A DNA stretch of 64,000 bases, taken from Hermodice carunculata (taxonomy: Eukaryota; Annelida; Polychaeta; Eunicida; Amphinomidae). Position 1 is the first letter of the stretch; every line of letters begins with the position of its first letter. The DNA lies in NCBI GenBank assembly GCA_964020975.1, contig OZ026625.1, positions 6,787,413 to 6,851,412 on the forward strand, in the 5' to 3' direction. Positions 34,320-46,900 of this stretch are shown here, piece after piece. The position numbers and the translations under genes are program-made. The notes beneath the pieces are model-generated. The model made no database searches, was not told where the DNA came from, and saw only the letters and a program-made list of their open reading frames with translations.

Positions 34320-37300
34320 CATTACTACCTTCATAGGTTTTGATAACCCTACCCTATGGCCACATATATCTGAGTTTTTTTTCTTCCATAACAAGAACTA
34401 TGTCATCTACCTTGAGATTCTTCTCTCTGTAAAACCATTTTGACTTAACTTGTAACTCACAAAGATATTCTCTAACCCATCTATGCCAAAATACATTGGG
34501 CAGGTACTGTACCTGTCTCAACCTGCTGCAATACACATCTGAAAGCTGAAAGAGCCCATAGGTAGTGGATTGTTTGCCCTGAACAACAAAATCTGATTGG
34601 ATATTAGAGGTTCACAGTTCTTTGGGTGGTTAGAAGTTTTGGTGATAGGTTGGCCACTCACTATGCCTTCCACTTGGCACAACAATGTAGTTAGCCCTTC
34701 CTCATCTAAAGGTTGTACCTTCAAAAGAGCTCCCAGAACTTTGTGCATAGTCCTGATTTGCCTCTTCCATGCACCACCCATGTGTGATGCATGGGGAGGT
34801 TTGATTATCCACTTCGTCTCCCTTTGCAGTAGAAACTCTTCCACCTGGTTCAAATTCCAGGATTCTATGCATGTTTTGATTTGTCATTGTGCCCCTCTGG
34901 AATTTGTGGCATTATCTGACTGGATGATTTTTGCTGGCCCTGTCTACTTATGAAGAGTGTCAGAGCAGGAGTCTGTCTCAAGAGTATGTGCCACTTCAAT
35001 GTGCACAGCTCTTGATGTTGACCACATGAAGACACAGCCATGTCTCTTCACTGACAGACGACTCCTCTTGACCATGAATGGTTCAAAGTAACCAACACCC
35101 ACACACTAAAAGATGGTTCATCGGGTGTAACCCTGTCCCTTACAAGGTCCAACATCTTTTGCCTGCAAGGGACAGCGATCTGCCTCTTACGTCAAAGGCA
35201 GCTACTAAGCACCTTCTTAACTGCATGCCTGTCCTTTTAAGGCCAATATCTCTTTTTTGTCAGAGACAAAACATACTCTATGCCAGCATGACCACTCATT
35301 TGGTGGTAATGTTCCACAATCAAGTTGCCAACATGATGGCCTTTGGGCATATCAATGTGAGAGGCATTTCTCACCCTTTATCCCCTTTTACAGGGCTTGC
35401 CACAATGAGTACCTTTCGATAAGACCATTCAGTGGACACTTGATTTAAATCATGGCATAGGCTTTTGTATTTCCTTACACTTCAGGGTGTCCTGCTGCCA
35501 AATCAGCCATAACAGGATTCTTTGTCCATGTATGTCTAGATTGGCCAAGAGAGATTGGGCTATTTAACCACCTTTGACTTCCAACAGTGCATGTGCTGTT
35601 AGACCCCTTGTTATTTCATCTACCAGGTTCTGTTCACTTTCAACATGTTCAATGAAGTGCCACTGTACAGATGTTGTATGTTCTAGTATAAATGCACCTT
35701 GGTTAGCGACATAGATTTGGAAATGTGTCGACTCGTTTGCAATGGATTGCAACACAATCATACTATCTGTACAAAATATGGAATCATCCAAGTGAATATG
35801 AGCATTTCATCTACCTTAGCAGCTAGGGTACCTGCAACCGACTCCAATGTAGTAATTTTTCCTGGATTCGGCCAAATGGGACTGGCCAGGTAATCCTGCG
35901 GCATGCCTTTGGTGTCAAACACAAAAGAAACTCGCTATGCTATATGTCTTTTGGCTGGCATCACTGAATTGGTGACTTTCGCAGTGTGCAGTCTGATGGA
36001 TCCATTGGGACCATTTGAAACATATCTCAGATGTCTCCCATAATGCCTGTCGATTCCTGGGGGAATCTGAGTAGAACTCCAACCAGACTGTTCATAAGGA
36101 CAGGTCCTTGTAGCACCAAGTCATTTAGTGGCATGCCATTACATTTCATGGAACAGTCAAAGACTATCCTGATCTTATCTGGCTTTTAAGGGTGAAAGAC
36201 TGGGTGGTGTGGGAAGTACCAGAGCTTGCCTGTAGGAATGTTAGGATCATTGTCTTGAACTGGTTCAGCATAGGTTTCATAAAAAAGGCTCTGCATTTCC
36301 TTCCAGTACATTTCATAGAGATCACTATCTCTGTGAAAACTTTCCTTTAGAGCTTCCAATTTTTAGCACCATTGCTCTGTTGTCAGGCAAAGTAAGATTT
36401 TCGTTTTTGAAAGGGACGGCCATCTGCTAGTGGCCATTATCTTTCATTGGTGTATTATCTCAGATGGATAATGCCCTTTTGTCCTCAAGGGACAATCCCA
36501 CTTTATTGCTAAAGACCATCTCACTGGTCTATATTTCCCAAAACCGTTAGACTTCTTTTTCAAAGTTTTGGACATGTGTAAAATGCACACTTGCTTCATG
36601 TACAGTTGATTGACCACCCAGCACAATCAGGGAGCCATTCAACATCCATTCCAAGATGGATTGAACTGCATAGGGTTTATTTTTGTTTCCTCTCCTTACC
36701 TCAAGAGGGACCATTACTTCAGGTGCATCACAACCTATCAGCAGTAGTTCTTTCTCTGTACCTTTAACACTTGGGATGCTGATATCTGTCAAATGTGGCT
36801 GCTCATTTACGTCATTTTGTTTGGACAGGAATCAGGAATCATTTTATTCGATCAATACATCCAAATTTACATTACAATATCATTTGTAGTAATATAAAAG
36901 TACATATTGACCTCGGACATGCAGTTAGGTTATATCTGACCACTATCATGCAAGCCACCCTAAAACTATCGAAGTCTTGAATCAGTATCAGATAACATTT
37001 GAAGAATACATCAATATCAGTTACAATGTGTTTAAATTACAATTAAAACACGTTTTAACTGATATGGATGTATTCTTCAAATATTTGTCTCATGAATAAC
37101 TATTTCTGTTCACACATAAACTGCAGGGATCACAATATCATCACCTTTCTTGGTGATATTTAAAATTCTCAATCCCAGTACCTCTATTTTGACTGTGCTT
37201 GCTACTGAGGTCAAAGTATAGCGACAGTTTCTCTTGTCTACCTTTTATACTGAGCCATTTAGCAAGGACAGCAAGCCAAAATGTGGTGGTGGAACCTGTA

Positions 37301-38990
37301 TCCAGCAGTGCATATGTCTCTACAGCACTTCTACCTCCTAGTGTTTTTACTGTTATGGGCCCTATTGGTACAGCTATTCCACCAGCACCAACCCGTGGCA
37401 TTACATTCTTCTTGACACTAGGTATTTGCTCAGCACCCTTCTCCACCTTTGTTAAGTGCAAAAATTGAGAGTGCTTTTTCCCTGTACATGAGGTTTTACA
37501 CTTGCACACAGAAGACACGTGCCCTGGCAGCAAACAATTGTCACATAGTTGTTTGCTTCTTGTAAATTTAAACCTGGCCCCTGGTTTCAATGCTTTGAAC
37601 CCGCCACAATTACTTGTGTCAGTTGCTTTACAGTACACACACATTTCACATTACAGCCCTTGCTTTTTGCTTTGTCAGAATGCTGATTACCCTGGTCTGC
37701 ATGTATGCTGTAGTTTGACCTGGCTTTAAGGGCATTTGTCTTCTCTTTGGCAGGGTCCCCGAGAATATTTCCCAAATACAGGATCATTTGCTTCTTCAGC
37801 AGCCTCAAGAATAAATGTAACTACATCATCAAACCCAGGGGGTCTGTCATACCTCCTCTTTATCTCTTACATCTCTTCTCCATTTCCCTTGGAGATATAC
37901 TGGTAACTTTTGTACTATCTGTACAAGATTTGTCTGGTTATTCACTTCATACTCTTTGCCAAGCGTGTACAAAACCTCCCTACAGCTATGTAATTCATAA
38001 GCATATTCTCGCATGGCCACCCTGTCTTGAGGCTTTATATTAGTCCTAATTGTAATTTTTTCAACCCATCTTTTAGTTATTGTGTATTCATCATCAAACT
38101 TATCTTTCAAAAGCTCTCTAGCTCTTATGCAACCCTCACGCGGATTTATTATTGCACACCAGTCAATAACCCTTCATGCTTTCCCTGTACAATGTTGTAG
38201 TAACTGTGAGAGTTTAGTGTAATCATCAAGAACCTGTCTTTCTACAGAGTGTTCAAATGATTTGATGAAAGACGAATATGTTAGTGGGTCACTCACCATC
38301 AAAGGTCATGATCTCAGTTTTTGGAAGCTGGAATATTTTTACTGCTTCTAGAAAAACATTGTCCCCTATGGGCCTTGTGTTGTTGTTGTTACAACTCTAC
38401 ATTGATCTAGCAGTGGTGTGTCTTTATTCACAGTATCCCACTCGGATGCATGTGGTTCCCACTCAGATACACGTGGATTAAACCTTCACCCTTATTAACA
38501 GTATCTCCGGGTTCTGCTTTTCAGATTTGGCATCCTCATCCTCATTTTGTATAAGAAGACATGCCTGTTCTTGTGCTATAACACGTGCAAGATTAAGAGC
38601 CATTTCAAAGTCTTCTTTATGTTGTTTTCAGGCCAGTTCTTCCTTTGCACGACACTGTTTTTCTCTCATCATATTAGCCTTAGCTTGTAAAGCTGTCCAT
38701 TTTGCTGCAGCTATAGCTCTCTTGCTTCTTATTGAAGATGCTGCTGACCCTTTACAGCTAGGTTTAGAACTAACTATGCCAGGGGCCCTTGAATTGTTAT
38801 CATCTTGCATTTGGCAAGCTTCTTGTATACATGTGGTCACTTCATCTGGAATGGAGATGCAATATTCCGGACTTTCTTCACTCAGGGCATATTTATAGTA
38901 TGCCTCACATGCTTGCAGAAAGTTTTTAAGTGCTCCTTCTAATACATTAATCATCTTGAATTTCGGATCTGCCCTTTCCCTGGTCAATAA
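34320..38990 (-). mobile_element. BEL/Pao LTR retrotransposon, broken fossil
   Basis: The parts run on the minus strand in BEL/Pao order. Gag-like sequence is at about 38990-37850, a zinc-knuckle region at 37640-37500 and an aspartic protease with the DTGST motif near 37320. A further protease-linked region lies at 36790-36550, reverse transcriptase-like pieces at about 36400-35880, RNase H-like sequence at 35790-35560, integrase with the GGAWKRQIRTMHK phrase at 34853-34518 and the C-terminal domain at 34536-34354. The element is clearly broken, with more than ten breaks by eye, and looks old. Diverged direct repeats at 32348-32579 and 39270-39521 may be its ends. Confidence 0.9.
36997..37082. 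repeat. Hairpin inside the BEL/Pao fossil
   Basis: ATTTGAAGAATACATCA...ATCAGTTA pairs with TAACTGAT...TGTATTCTTCAAAT across a loop of about 30 bases. It is probably a small foldback insertion in the fossil. Confidence 0.6.
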
Positions 38991-39269
38991 ATTATCTTAA
39001 TTCATTTTTCAGGCTTGTAACTGACGCTTTGGCACATCATTCTGTCCTGCTTGAATCTGTCTATGTTAGGCTAAACCGCCATACTGCTACAGCAATGCCA
39101 GCTGCACAATAGACCAGCTCTCTTACTGTACAATATTTACCACTGTATCGCAAAGAATTTAGCAAACTCCCACCTGGAAAAATAATAATGTCAAGGCGAA
39201 TCACAAAAATGAGTTGAGGAGGTCGGTTTCATTTCTTGAAGCCACACTGGTCTTAATACATCACAAAGA

Positions 39270-39521
39270 TATAGACTTGCACAGACTGCCTGTCATGGCC
39301 AACACATCCAAGTAAATTTATAACGGTATGACCTTAAAAAATTATAAAGGAACCTTGGGTCAGTCATTACATTCCATTTGCCCAAACCCATAAAGGCCAG
39401 TATACAAGCTTTATAAGATATATATTCTATATATGTACGTTTAGCACAAAACTTTGCCCACAGATGGCGCTTTAAACAGACAAAGAAAATACGCATTTAT
39501 CCAGTCCCTTGTTAAACGAAG
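39270..39521. repeat. Right member of the diverged direct repeat flanking the BEL/Pao fossil
   Basis: Same orientation as 32348-32579. Shared words include CTGTCAT-G-CAACACAT, TATAACGGTA and CACAGATGGC-CTTTAAAC. The divergence is high, so the duplication is old whichever explanation holds. Confidence 0.5.
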
Positions 39522-40089
39522 AAGTTTTCCCCCATCTCCATTTTCTGTTATCTCTCCTTCCTTCTTTCCTTTCTTCCTCCCATACATTCAGTAACTGACA
39601 CTCATGGCCAATCCACACACACACAGTACCCGGCTGCTCCATTCTATTAAAGGAAAAATAGAGGACATTTTGAATAAAGATACATTATGTTCACATATGC
39701 TACATCGTCACCTGTCCTCTAGGTATGTATACATAATTATGTTTACATATACAATGGTCACTAATAGCAATATACGGATATTCCTGATAGAGTTCCAGGC
39801 TGATAATTCAGTCAGAGTAGATCCAAATATCAGCTGCCTGATAGAGACTTTCTATCCAAGATCATATTCGTGCAACAGATAGGAGGATTTACAGTTCTGC
39901 TCCTCGTGGTCCCAGGAATATGGGTACTATCAAGCAAGTGCAAATGGGATGGAACCGCGACACAAAGACTTCTTAAGAGAATGGATGGTCACCACAGCGA
40001 GTCTTTTCATGTGCGAAAATGATAAGCTAAGGATGTGCAAGCATGGTGGGTCCCGGGCAATACACAAAATATCGAGAATCGTACGATGC

Positions 40090-40225
40090 GAGACTCGCAT
40101 GAGACTCATGGGAAACAGCTGATTGCGTAAACAGAGCAGGTGGCTGGAATGGTGATGGAGACTCGCATGAGACTCACGAGAAACAGCTGATCATGTAAAC
40201 AGAGTAGGTGGCTAGAATGGTGATG
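40090..40225. repeat. Tandem duplication, 2 x 68 bp
   Basis: GAGACTCGCATGAGACTCA... to ...GGAATGGTGATG occurs at 40090 and 40158 with a few changes. 39522-40770 otherwise shows nothing I recognise. Confidence 0.9.
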
Positions 40226-40799
40226 GAAACTGATATTGTGAGCGATTTTGTTACAGATAAAGACACTTATTTAAGGACAGGTAAGACACCAAAAATAAAT
40301 CCCACTTCAGTCAATCCTAGCTCAAAATGTATTTGCGTTAGGATAACATATCCTGTGATTTTTTTATGTTTGGTTTCGTTTTTCTGTTATCCATCTTCAA
40401 AGTTTGACGTTTCAATTTTCCCTTTGATTTTGAGGATGTTCATTTTCTTCATTTCATGGAAAAAGAACGAAGCAAAATTTAGAAAATCGCTGAATCATTT
40501 TTGCAGTTCAGATATTAGAAAATCAAAAGCCATTAACCAGATTAAATTTCGCCCAGCTGTTTTCTTGCAGTAACCGTTCTTAGGTGAGGTTCTCGTCCTA
40601 TTATCCTTTCTGAGAAAACAAGCTTCAAAGTCCTTTGATGTTGATCATTTGCCTCTGAAACAATACCATTTGCTCCAGTTGAGCTGATATTTGTACAAAA
40701 CGTACTAAACATCGTCCCTTAACATTTAGGAAGGTTGTCAATCAATTCTTGGCCAATCACATGAATAAAAGAGCCTTTGAAGTACGGAAAACATTATTC

Positions 40800-40980
40800 A
40801 GCGATCTGTCAAACGGCGACATCGACAGTCTGGTTTCAAAGTGTGACGTCATGGAGGCGGCCCTTCGGGCCCCATGACCTCAAGCCTGGCAACGGAAGTT
40901 GTGTTGCCCTGCTTCGGTGGGGCCGCCCATGGCCGCTCGTGGTCAGTGGACGGATGGCAGGTTTGGTCTTCTGCCCCCTA
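40800..40980. promoter_or_regulatory. GC-rich, CpG-containing patch with a CRE site
   Basis: GC and CpG content jump above the AT-rich surroundings. TGACGTCA is at about 40843, directly followed by TGGAGGCGGCCC. It could be a promoter for a transcript running into the PHD exon at 41815, or an old GC-rich insertion. No TATA box or start exon is clear. Confidence 0.35.
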
Positions 40981-41814
40981 CCTCTTCATCCCGTTTTTAT
41001 GGATAGTATTCAATTGTATTTACTCCTATCTGTATACTTTGTGTAGTTAGCTCGTTAGACTAGTCTGTACACTTTACTTAGTTAGCTTGCAACAGTCATT
41101 ATTTTGTTGTTATTTTCTCAATGAGTTTCATTTCTCTTTCCAACATGAGTTTTGTTATGCTATTTTGTATGTTTTCTCTGCTGTTCACAGTTATGATTAT
41201 TTCGATGTGTTTATTTGTACTTTTATTTCCTCATCCATGGGTTTCGATAAAATATTATTATGTACGTGGGTATTGTTGATTAAAATGCCAGTTTTTTTCC
41301 CCGCATATCTTTGGTGTGCAGGACCCCTGGGGTAATCCATCGCGGCACGGCCTTTGATGGGACATCGTCTTAGGATTCCCGCTCCTATTAAACATTTAAA
41401 GTCTCCTTCATTAGAACGCAAAACAAGCAATATAACTATAAAGTAAACCACTAAGGGTATGATATGTTGGCATGTTTGCATCTTTTCCCTGCCCACGATC
41501 ATACTTTCACATTGCCGCCCTGATACCACTCTCCTTTTGCCATGGGCCGTTGCTACCTGCAGCCTCGTGACAGGCTGTTAAGTATGATTAACGGGTGGCA
41601 TTGTTCCGTTTGGCGGCTGAAAACCAAAATAATTACACATGGGCGTCCTGATGTCCACAAGCCTGTGTGGTTTTGGGCGTTTTTCTCATATTTCTGCTTT
41701 AGTTAATAGCTTGAAATTTTGACAACTAATAGAAAGGACATTCATATTGTAAAAACCCTTAAAATCTCAAAATCGGCGATGCAAAGGTTTTTGGTGTCTT
41801 AAATGTCCTTAAAG

Positions 41815-42033
41815 ATGTACACGCTTTTGAGGTGGATGAAAGTGAAGATGGATACGATGACGGGAATCTATATTGCGTATGTGGAGCACCCAGCATAGAA
41901 AGAATGATAGGATGTGATGGTCGCAATTGTCTGGTAGAGTGGTATCATTATGAATGTGTGGGCCTCTGAGAAAGCTATATTCTGGACGGCAAGTGGTACT
42001 GCAATGTCTGCACTAAAACTCCCATTCGAAAAG
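41815..42033 (+). pseudogene. PHD-finger exon with an in-frame stop
   Basis: Between TTAAAG and AAAAG|GTATATG the frame reads DVHAFEVDESEDGYDD, then YCVCGAPSIERMIGCDG, VEWYHYECVGL, and after a TGA at 41967-41969, GKWYCNVCTK. The full Cys4-His-Cys3 PHD order and spacing is present, close to ING-type fingers (the GCD-WYH and GKWYC hallmarks). The stop lies in the linker between the His-Cys pair and the last Cys pair. It may be a dead copy of a host gene or of the PHD module known in some mobile elements. The 3045-2845 exon is a second, different PHD in the window. Confidence 0.65.
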
Positions 42034-42804
42034 GTATATGTAACATCTGTTTACATTGCAATTTTCTCATGATAATTATGCATGCTTATATGCTAACAAA
42101 ATACAATCGGTAGAATACCAAGGACAAGCTCCAATCAGTCATTCAGTGTACAACTAGAATCTATGCATTACCCTCCTTCAATATTATTGTCTCAGAATGT
42201 CACACCAAGACAGAGTAATGTAAATGTAAGGACAGACAAGGAATTGTCTGGATTTGTGGAAAATAAATTAATGGATGAATGAATACTAAGAGTTTAAAGC
42301 AAATTTTCCCCTCCAACAGCATGTGGTTTCCCCAGGAAGTGCAAACATGCATCCCTGTTTTTTATCTTTTTTTTTTTCTTTCTTTTGTTTTTTTGCTGAA
42401 AAATATATCAATTATCAATCGGGCAGTTTTGATAATGAAACTTATGATTTTGTACCGCAAAATTAATATAAAGAAATTTGCACTTCCAAGTTTAATAAAA
42501 TTTCACACATATAATCGATGTGCTGAAAAATGTTCAGGGAAGCTTGGCCACTCAAAAACCAACCCTATCAAGATTAACAGGATACAATTGGAGGATTGCA
42601 GGTCAAGGTTTTCATTTGTTTAATTCAGGAAACTTTTTATTCATTTACTAACTCAAGGCGGCCACAACCCTCGATCATTATTAAAATTGTTTTATGTAAT
42701 GCATTCTATATTGTAGACTCTACATATCACGATTGAAAATTTATGATGAATATTTTGAATCATTGATCAATTGAGCATGCTGTACTGTTCTGTAGAATAT
42801 AATA

Positions 42805-42994
42805 CAGTAAAACATATCCTTGTGGACACCCCTATAATGCAGACACCTGTACAATGTGGACAGCTATGTCCAGGATCGAAAAGTTTTTTGGGTTTTTTTT
42901 TGTAAAAAAACATCTTATATCATTGTGGGCATCTGCCAACTGCGGACAGTTTTAATCAGTTCCAGAGGTGTTCACAATAAACCGGTGTCACTGT
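42805..42994. mobile_element. TA-flanked miniature inverted-repeat element, copy E
   Basis: 190 bp between TA dinucleotides. It begins CAGTAAAACATATCC...GTGGACACC and its far end in reverse complement begins CAGTGACACCGG...GTGAACACC. Its interior differs from copies A-D, so it is a separate subfamily. Confidence 0.7.
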
Positions 42995-43099
42995 AATAGA
43001 AAGTAATTAATCCTTAGTATTTGGAATTTTATATTTAATAAAGTTTATTTTATCTTTTGAAGCAACTCATGGCAAGGACAGTTGTCGTTATTTGATGAG

Positions 43100-43910
43100 T
43101 GTATACTAAAACAGGTGATGAGCAAGGCAAGAACAAACAAATAATTCAAGATTGGATCCATAGGGAGATAGGCTATTGCCATGGCTCTTAAAATAAAAGA
43201 CATGGGTGACATTCCTCAAACTGTAACTTGTACATTTGCTGAATTTTTGCCTGATTGCAAATTGACCACTTCCAGGAGAGAAAAACATGTGGCAGCAATT
43301 CACCCAGTACAGGTTTTCGGAGAAGTTAGAGCGATAATGGGAACAAGTCCTCAACATAAATAGTGCTGATGGTAGCTATCCAGCCACCATGATCATGCTG
43401 TAGTTCAATCTGTGGAACACCCTGGAGGCCATTATTCAATTTGCAGGTCAAGACACCACAGTGTTGCATCCTATCGGAGATGTCACCAATAACTTAACAG
43501 AAAGTGAATGTTATGCTGTGCAATATGTGGCTGCTTCGTGGCTTACTCTCTTGTCAAGTATTACAAAGGGTTTAAAGGTAATCCAGCTGCGGAAGACTGT
43601 ATTGAAATATTATTTCAGTTTCTTGACAACAAGACTCTGGCTCAGGGGAGACACTTTTTTTAATATACCAAACACTGGGTGAACTTAGTGAACAGAGAAA
43701 GTTTTTTTGTGTTCATCCAGGAGTGCTGGTATTTTTAATGCTGTGGAGACTCAGGCTAAAGAGTTGCTCACAGCGAAAGCAGTGAGAACCTGTCAAGGTG
43801 TGCACCTTCCTCAGATGCTCGTGGAATATGAGGAGAATGTGAACATCGATGTCCGTTAGCCGTCACTGATGAGACATGTTGACCAAATGTTGAAAGACTC
43901 CTTGTTTAAG
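43100..43910 (+). pseudogene. Decayed coding-like stretch, unrecognised
   Basis: Open pieces in changing plus-strand frames have coding-like composition: TFAEFLPDCKLTTSRREKH near 43230, ETQAKELLTAKAVRTCQG near 43770 and HLPQMLVEYEENVNIDV near 43810. Stops and frame changes separate them and I see no splice signals that would link them. It looks like one decayed gene or transposon protein. I cannot name the family. Confidence 0.4.
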
Positions 43911-46900
43911 TAAGTTGTGACAACTTCTGTGAACCTTTTGCTGCAAGCAATTTGTGAAATCGTGATTGTTTATTCTGCAAAGGAAACAAATCAAAATTTC
44001 AGAAACAGCCGAAAAGTACCTGAGAAAAGACTTTGTACATTAAAGGATACAAATGAACCTATGAACATTTACTTTTGTGATTAACTGGAGAGTTAAAGAT
44101 AAACTTATTCAGTGACATTCCACTATTAATAACAGACTGTTTTTGTACATGCAAGTAACATGGTGCTAATGTAAATAAAATGATAATTAATATAAACGCG
44201 ATGAGACATGCCTTTCATCTCATACAGTTTAGACTGACAAAAAATACATTGGTATTAAAATAGATATATTTATGATAGAGCTTGCTACAACTTCTTGGAT
44301 GCTTGGTTAATAGATGAATAAAGTTTGATAAAAAAAAAACCCGGTATGTTTGAACCTTTAATACATGTATCATATATAGCAGTCAATTGATTTTTCCTTT
44401 GATATGAGGGTTCCTTATAAAAAAAGTTCAGATGCATAGTCTATCCATTTGCTTTTATGTATGATCACAAGTAACTGTTCAGCAAAGATGGTCCACTCAC
44501 AAGAAATGTGTAAGTTCTGTTGCAAAAAAATGAGAAAAATGTTCCAATCCGAGATCACAACAAATGTGCTCCTTTGGCTCTATTATCACGTTTCACAATT
44601 CCATATTTCTTTGGATGATACTATCAGTACCAGGCAGTATAACAACAACGGTTTATACAGGTTCATTTATTTCCAGTGGAATCCTATTCACGGTCATTGT
44701 AGCAGCAATTTCCAGTGTTTGACCGTTTCACTCTAACATTTGCCTTTAATAGAGCTAACTCTTGAAACCGATATTGAAATACAGCTGGGTTGTCATTTTG
44801 ATCACCGGCACTTCTGTGTTTTGGGTAATGTTCCTGTAGGAGATCTTGATTTAACTTTTCACTAGGGAAGTGGTAGGTAAATGGAACAGTTCCTTGGCAA
44901 GATCCTAAATTATATCATTGCAAAGATTAAATGTTATTTAATTTTACTCATCCGTGTTTGAATTATACCTGCTTTGATTGAATTACTTTCTACATTTTTA
45001 AAAAAACTTAAATGTTAATAAATAAAGTATATTGATATTTTTTGATGGGCAGCTGATTATATAACTTTCTACATTTGCTATGCAGCTGCACTTTTTTAAA
45101 CTTAAATGTTAGTGAATGAAGTATATTGATATGTTTTGATGGACAAATTAAAATTTTTAAAGAGATATTTGCAGGAAAGATTTTTGGCATGATGACAGCT
45201 GTGTCACCCAGTATCAGTGTCCACTATACTTGCCATGGTGTCTGTTTTGGTTGCATTTATATTTTTATTATACAGGTTAAACTGATATACAACTTCATGG
45301 TATTGTTGTGCAACTAGTTTTTTATCACCTACTTAAATGAGTGGCAGTACCCTCTACACCCGTGGTCAGGTCGTCCGTTCGCCCGCTAGTCTGATGGACA
45401 TCCTGCTCAGGAAACACCATGAAGACCCAATGCCCATTCTTGGTCACACTCAGCCACCTTTAGTGTTGTCATGGTAATTGGCTCTGATCAGCAGTTGCTG
45501 GTTCGTGAACTCCCTAGGCAAATCATACCTCGGTGGGGGGGGGGTGCTCTTAGAGGCCTAGTCTGTCGTTTATGGTCTGTTATTCTGGCAGTCATTTAAA
45601 GTATATCTTTTGTCACTACAGTATAATTTACCATGCATTTCAACAGATCTTTAAAGCATAGCATGCATTAAAGACTACATTTGTCATGCAAAAGACCTCC
45701 AAAATATTGTTTCTTAATACTCAGTTGTGGTGTGTTGTGACTGTAAAAACTAATATTTGAACATCAGTAATCTCCATAATCTTAACGGCTTAAGACCCAC
45801 AATGTTTAAAATTTATATAAATAAACAAGGTTGGTGTACCTTGAAACTTCAATGACAAGGTTGAGTTCTGTGCCAAATCATGCAATTCTCACCAGCTCTG
45901 CCGAATGCATGTTTGCGGTGAGGCAATTTTTATCAAACCCCGGGTTGGGCACGCTGTAGCACTGTAGCTCTAAAGTGCTAGGAGAATGCAAAAAGAGCAA
46001 CTGGAAGACATATTATTCCAGAAGGAAGACAACAAACAAAGACTGCCTATATTACAGCAGTAAATTTTAATGCTACAGGCATTCTAACAACAGCTCAGTC
46101 ATGTCAGATATAGTAGTGTATGAGTGTGCGTGTGCGCGCATGCGTGTGTGTGTTTCAATCATAAAATGGAGCAAATTTCTATGGACCTAAGTTCAAGAAA
46201 ATTTCAGACAGTATTTTCCTGTTTTGGCCATTTAAAAATTTAATGATACTTGTATAACTGAAATGTTCTGTTGCCATGCTGATCTATTTATAAATATATA
46301 GACATAGTGACCAATTATTATTAATTGTTGTATTGTCAAACATAATATTCTAAAAAGTGAAAAGTTTTATTGCCATGCGTATTTTGTGAGATTATGTATA
46401 GACACAAGAATCAATTACTGCTGTATTTATGTATTCCGTATCCATTCAATGTTCACAAAAGTACGTCTGACTCATAAACACGAGAACAAGTTACAAAACA
46501 CTCACAACCATGTCGTTTGACTTACAATGTGAGCAATATCCTGGATGTCTAACAGGAATAGTGTATTTTTACTTGTATCAGGGTTATTGCACTGCCAAAG
46601 TTAGATTTTCAAAGTAAATCAACATTGTCCATTATATAAATCTAATGGCAACTCAAGGCACTCTGAAAAAAGATTAGCATTGGATCAGTATTGAGAAATA
46701 ATGAGTGATGCTAAACAAAGTAAGTTCTGACAGGCCCTACATTGTAATGAGTGATGCAGGCCTGAAGATCAAAGGAGCCTGCATCAACATGCAGATGGAC
46801 CAGCCTGTGGAAAATGACATATATCTTTGGAGGTTTAGAATACATGAAATCTGTTAAAATGCTGCACAAGAATACATAATTATGGGAGAAATTTAACAGG

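Noticed and set aside
34597-35448. Plus-strand frames over 34.6-35.4 kb
   Set aside because: They are shadows of the minus-strand BEL/Pao integrase region.
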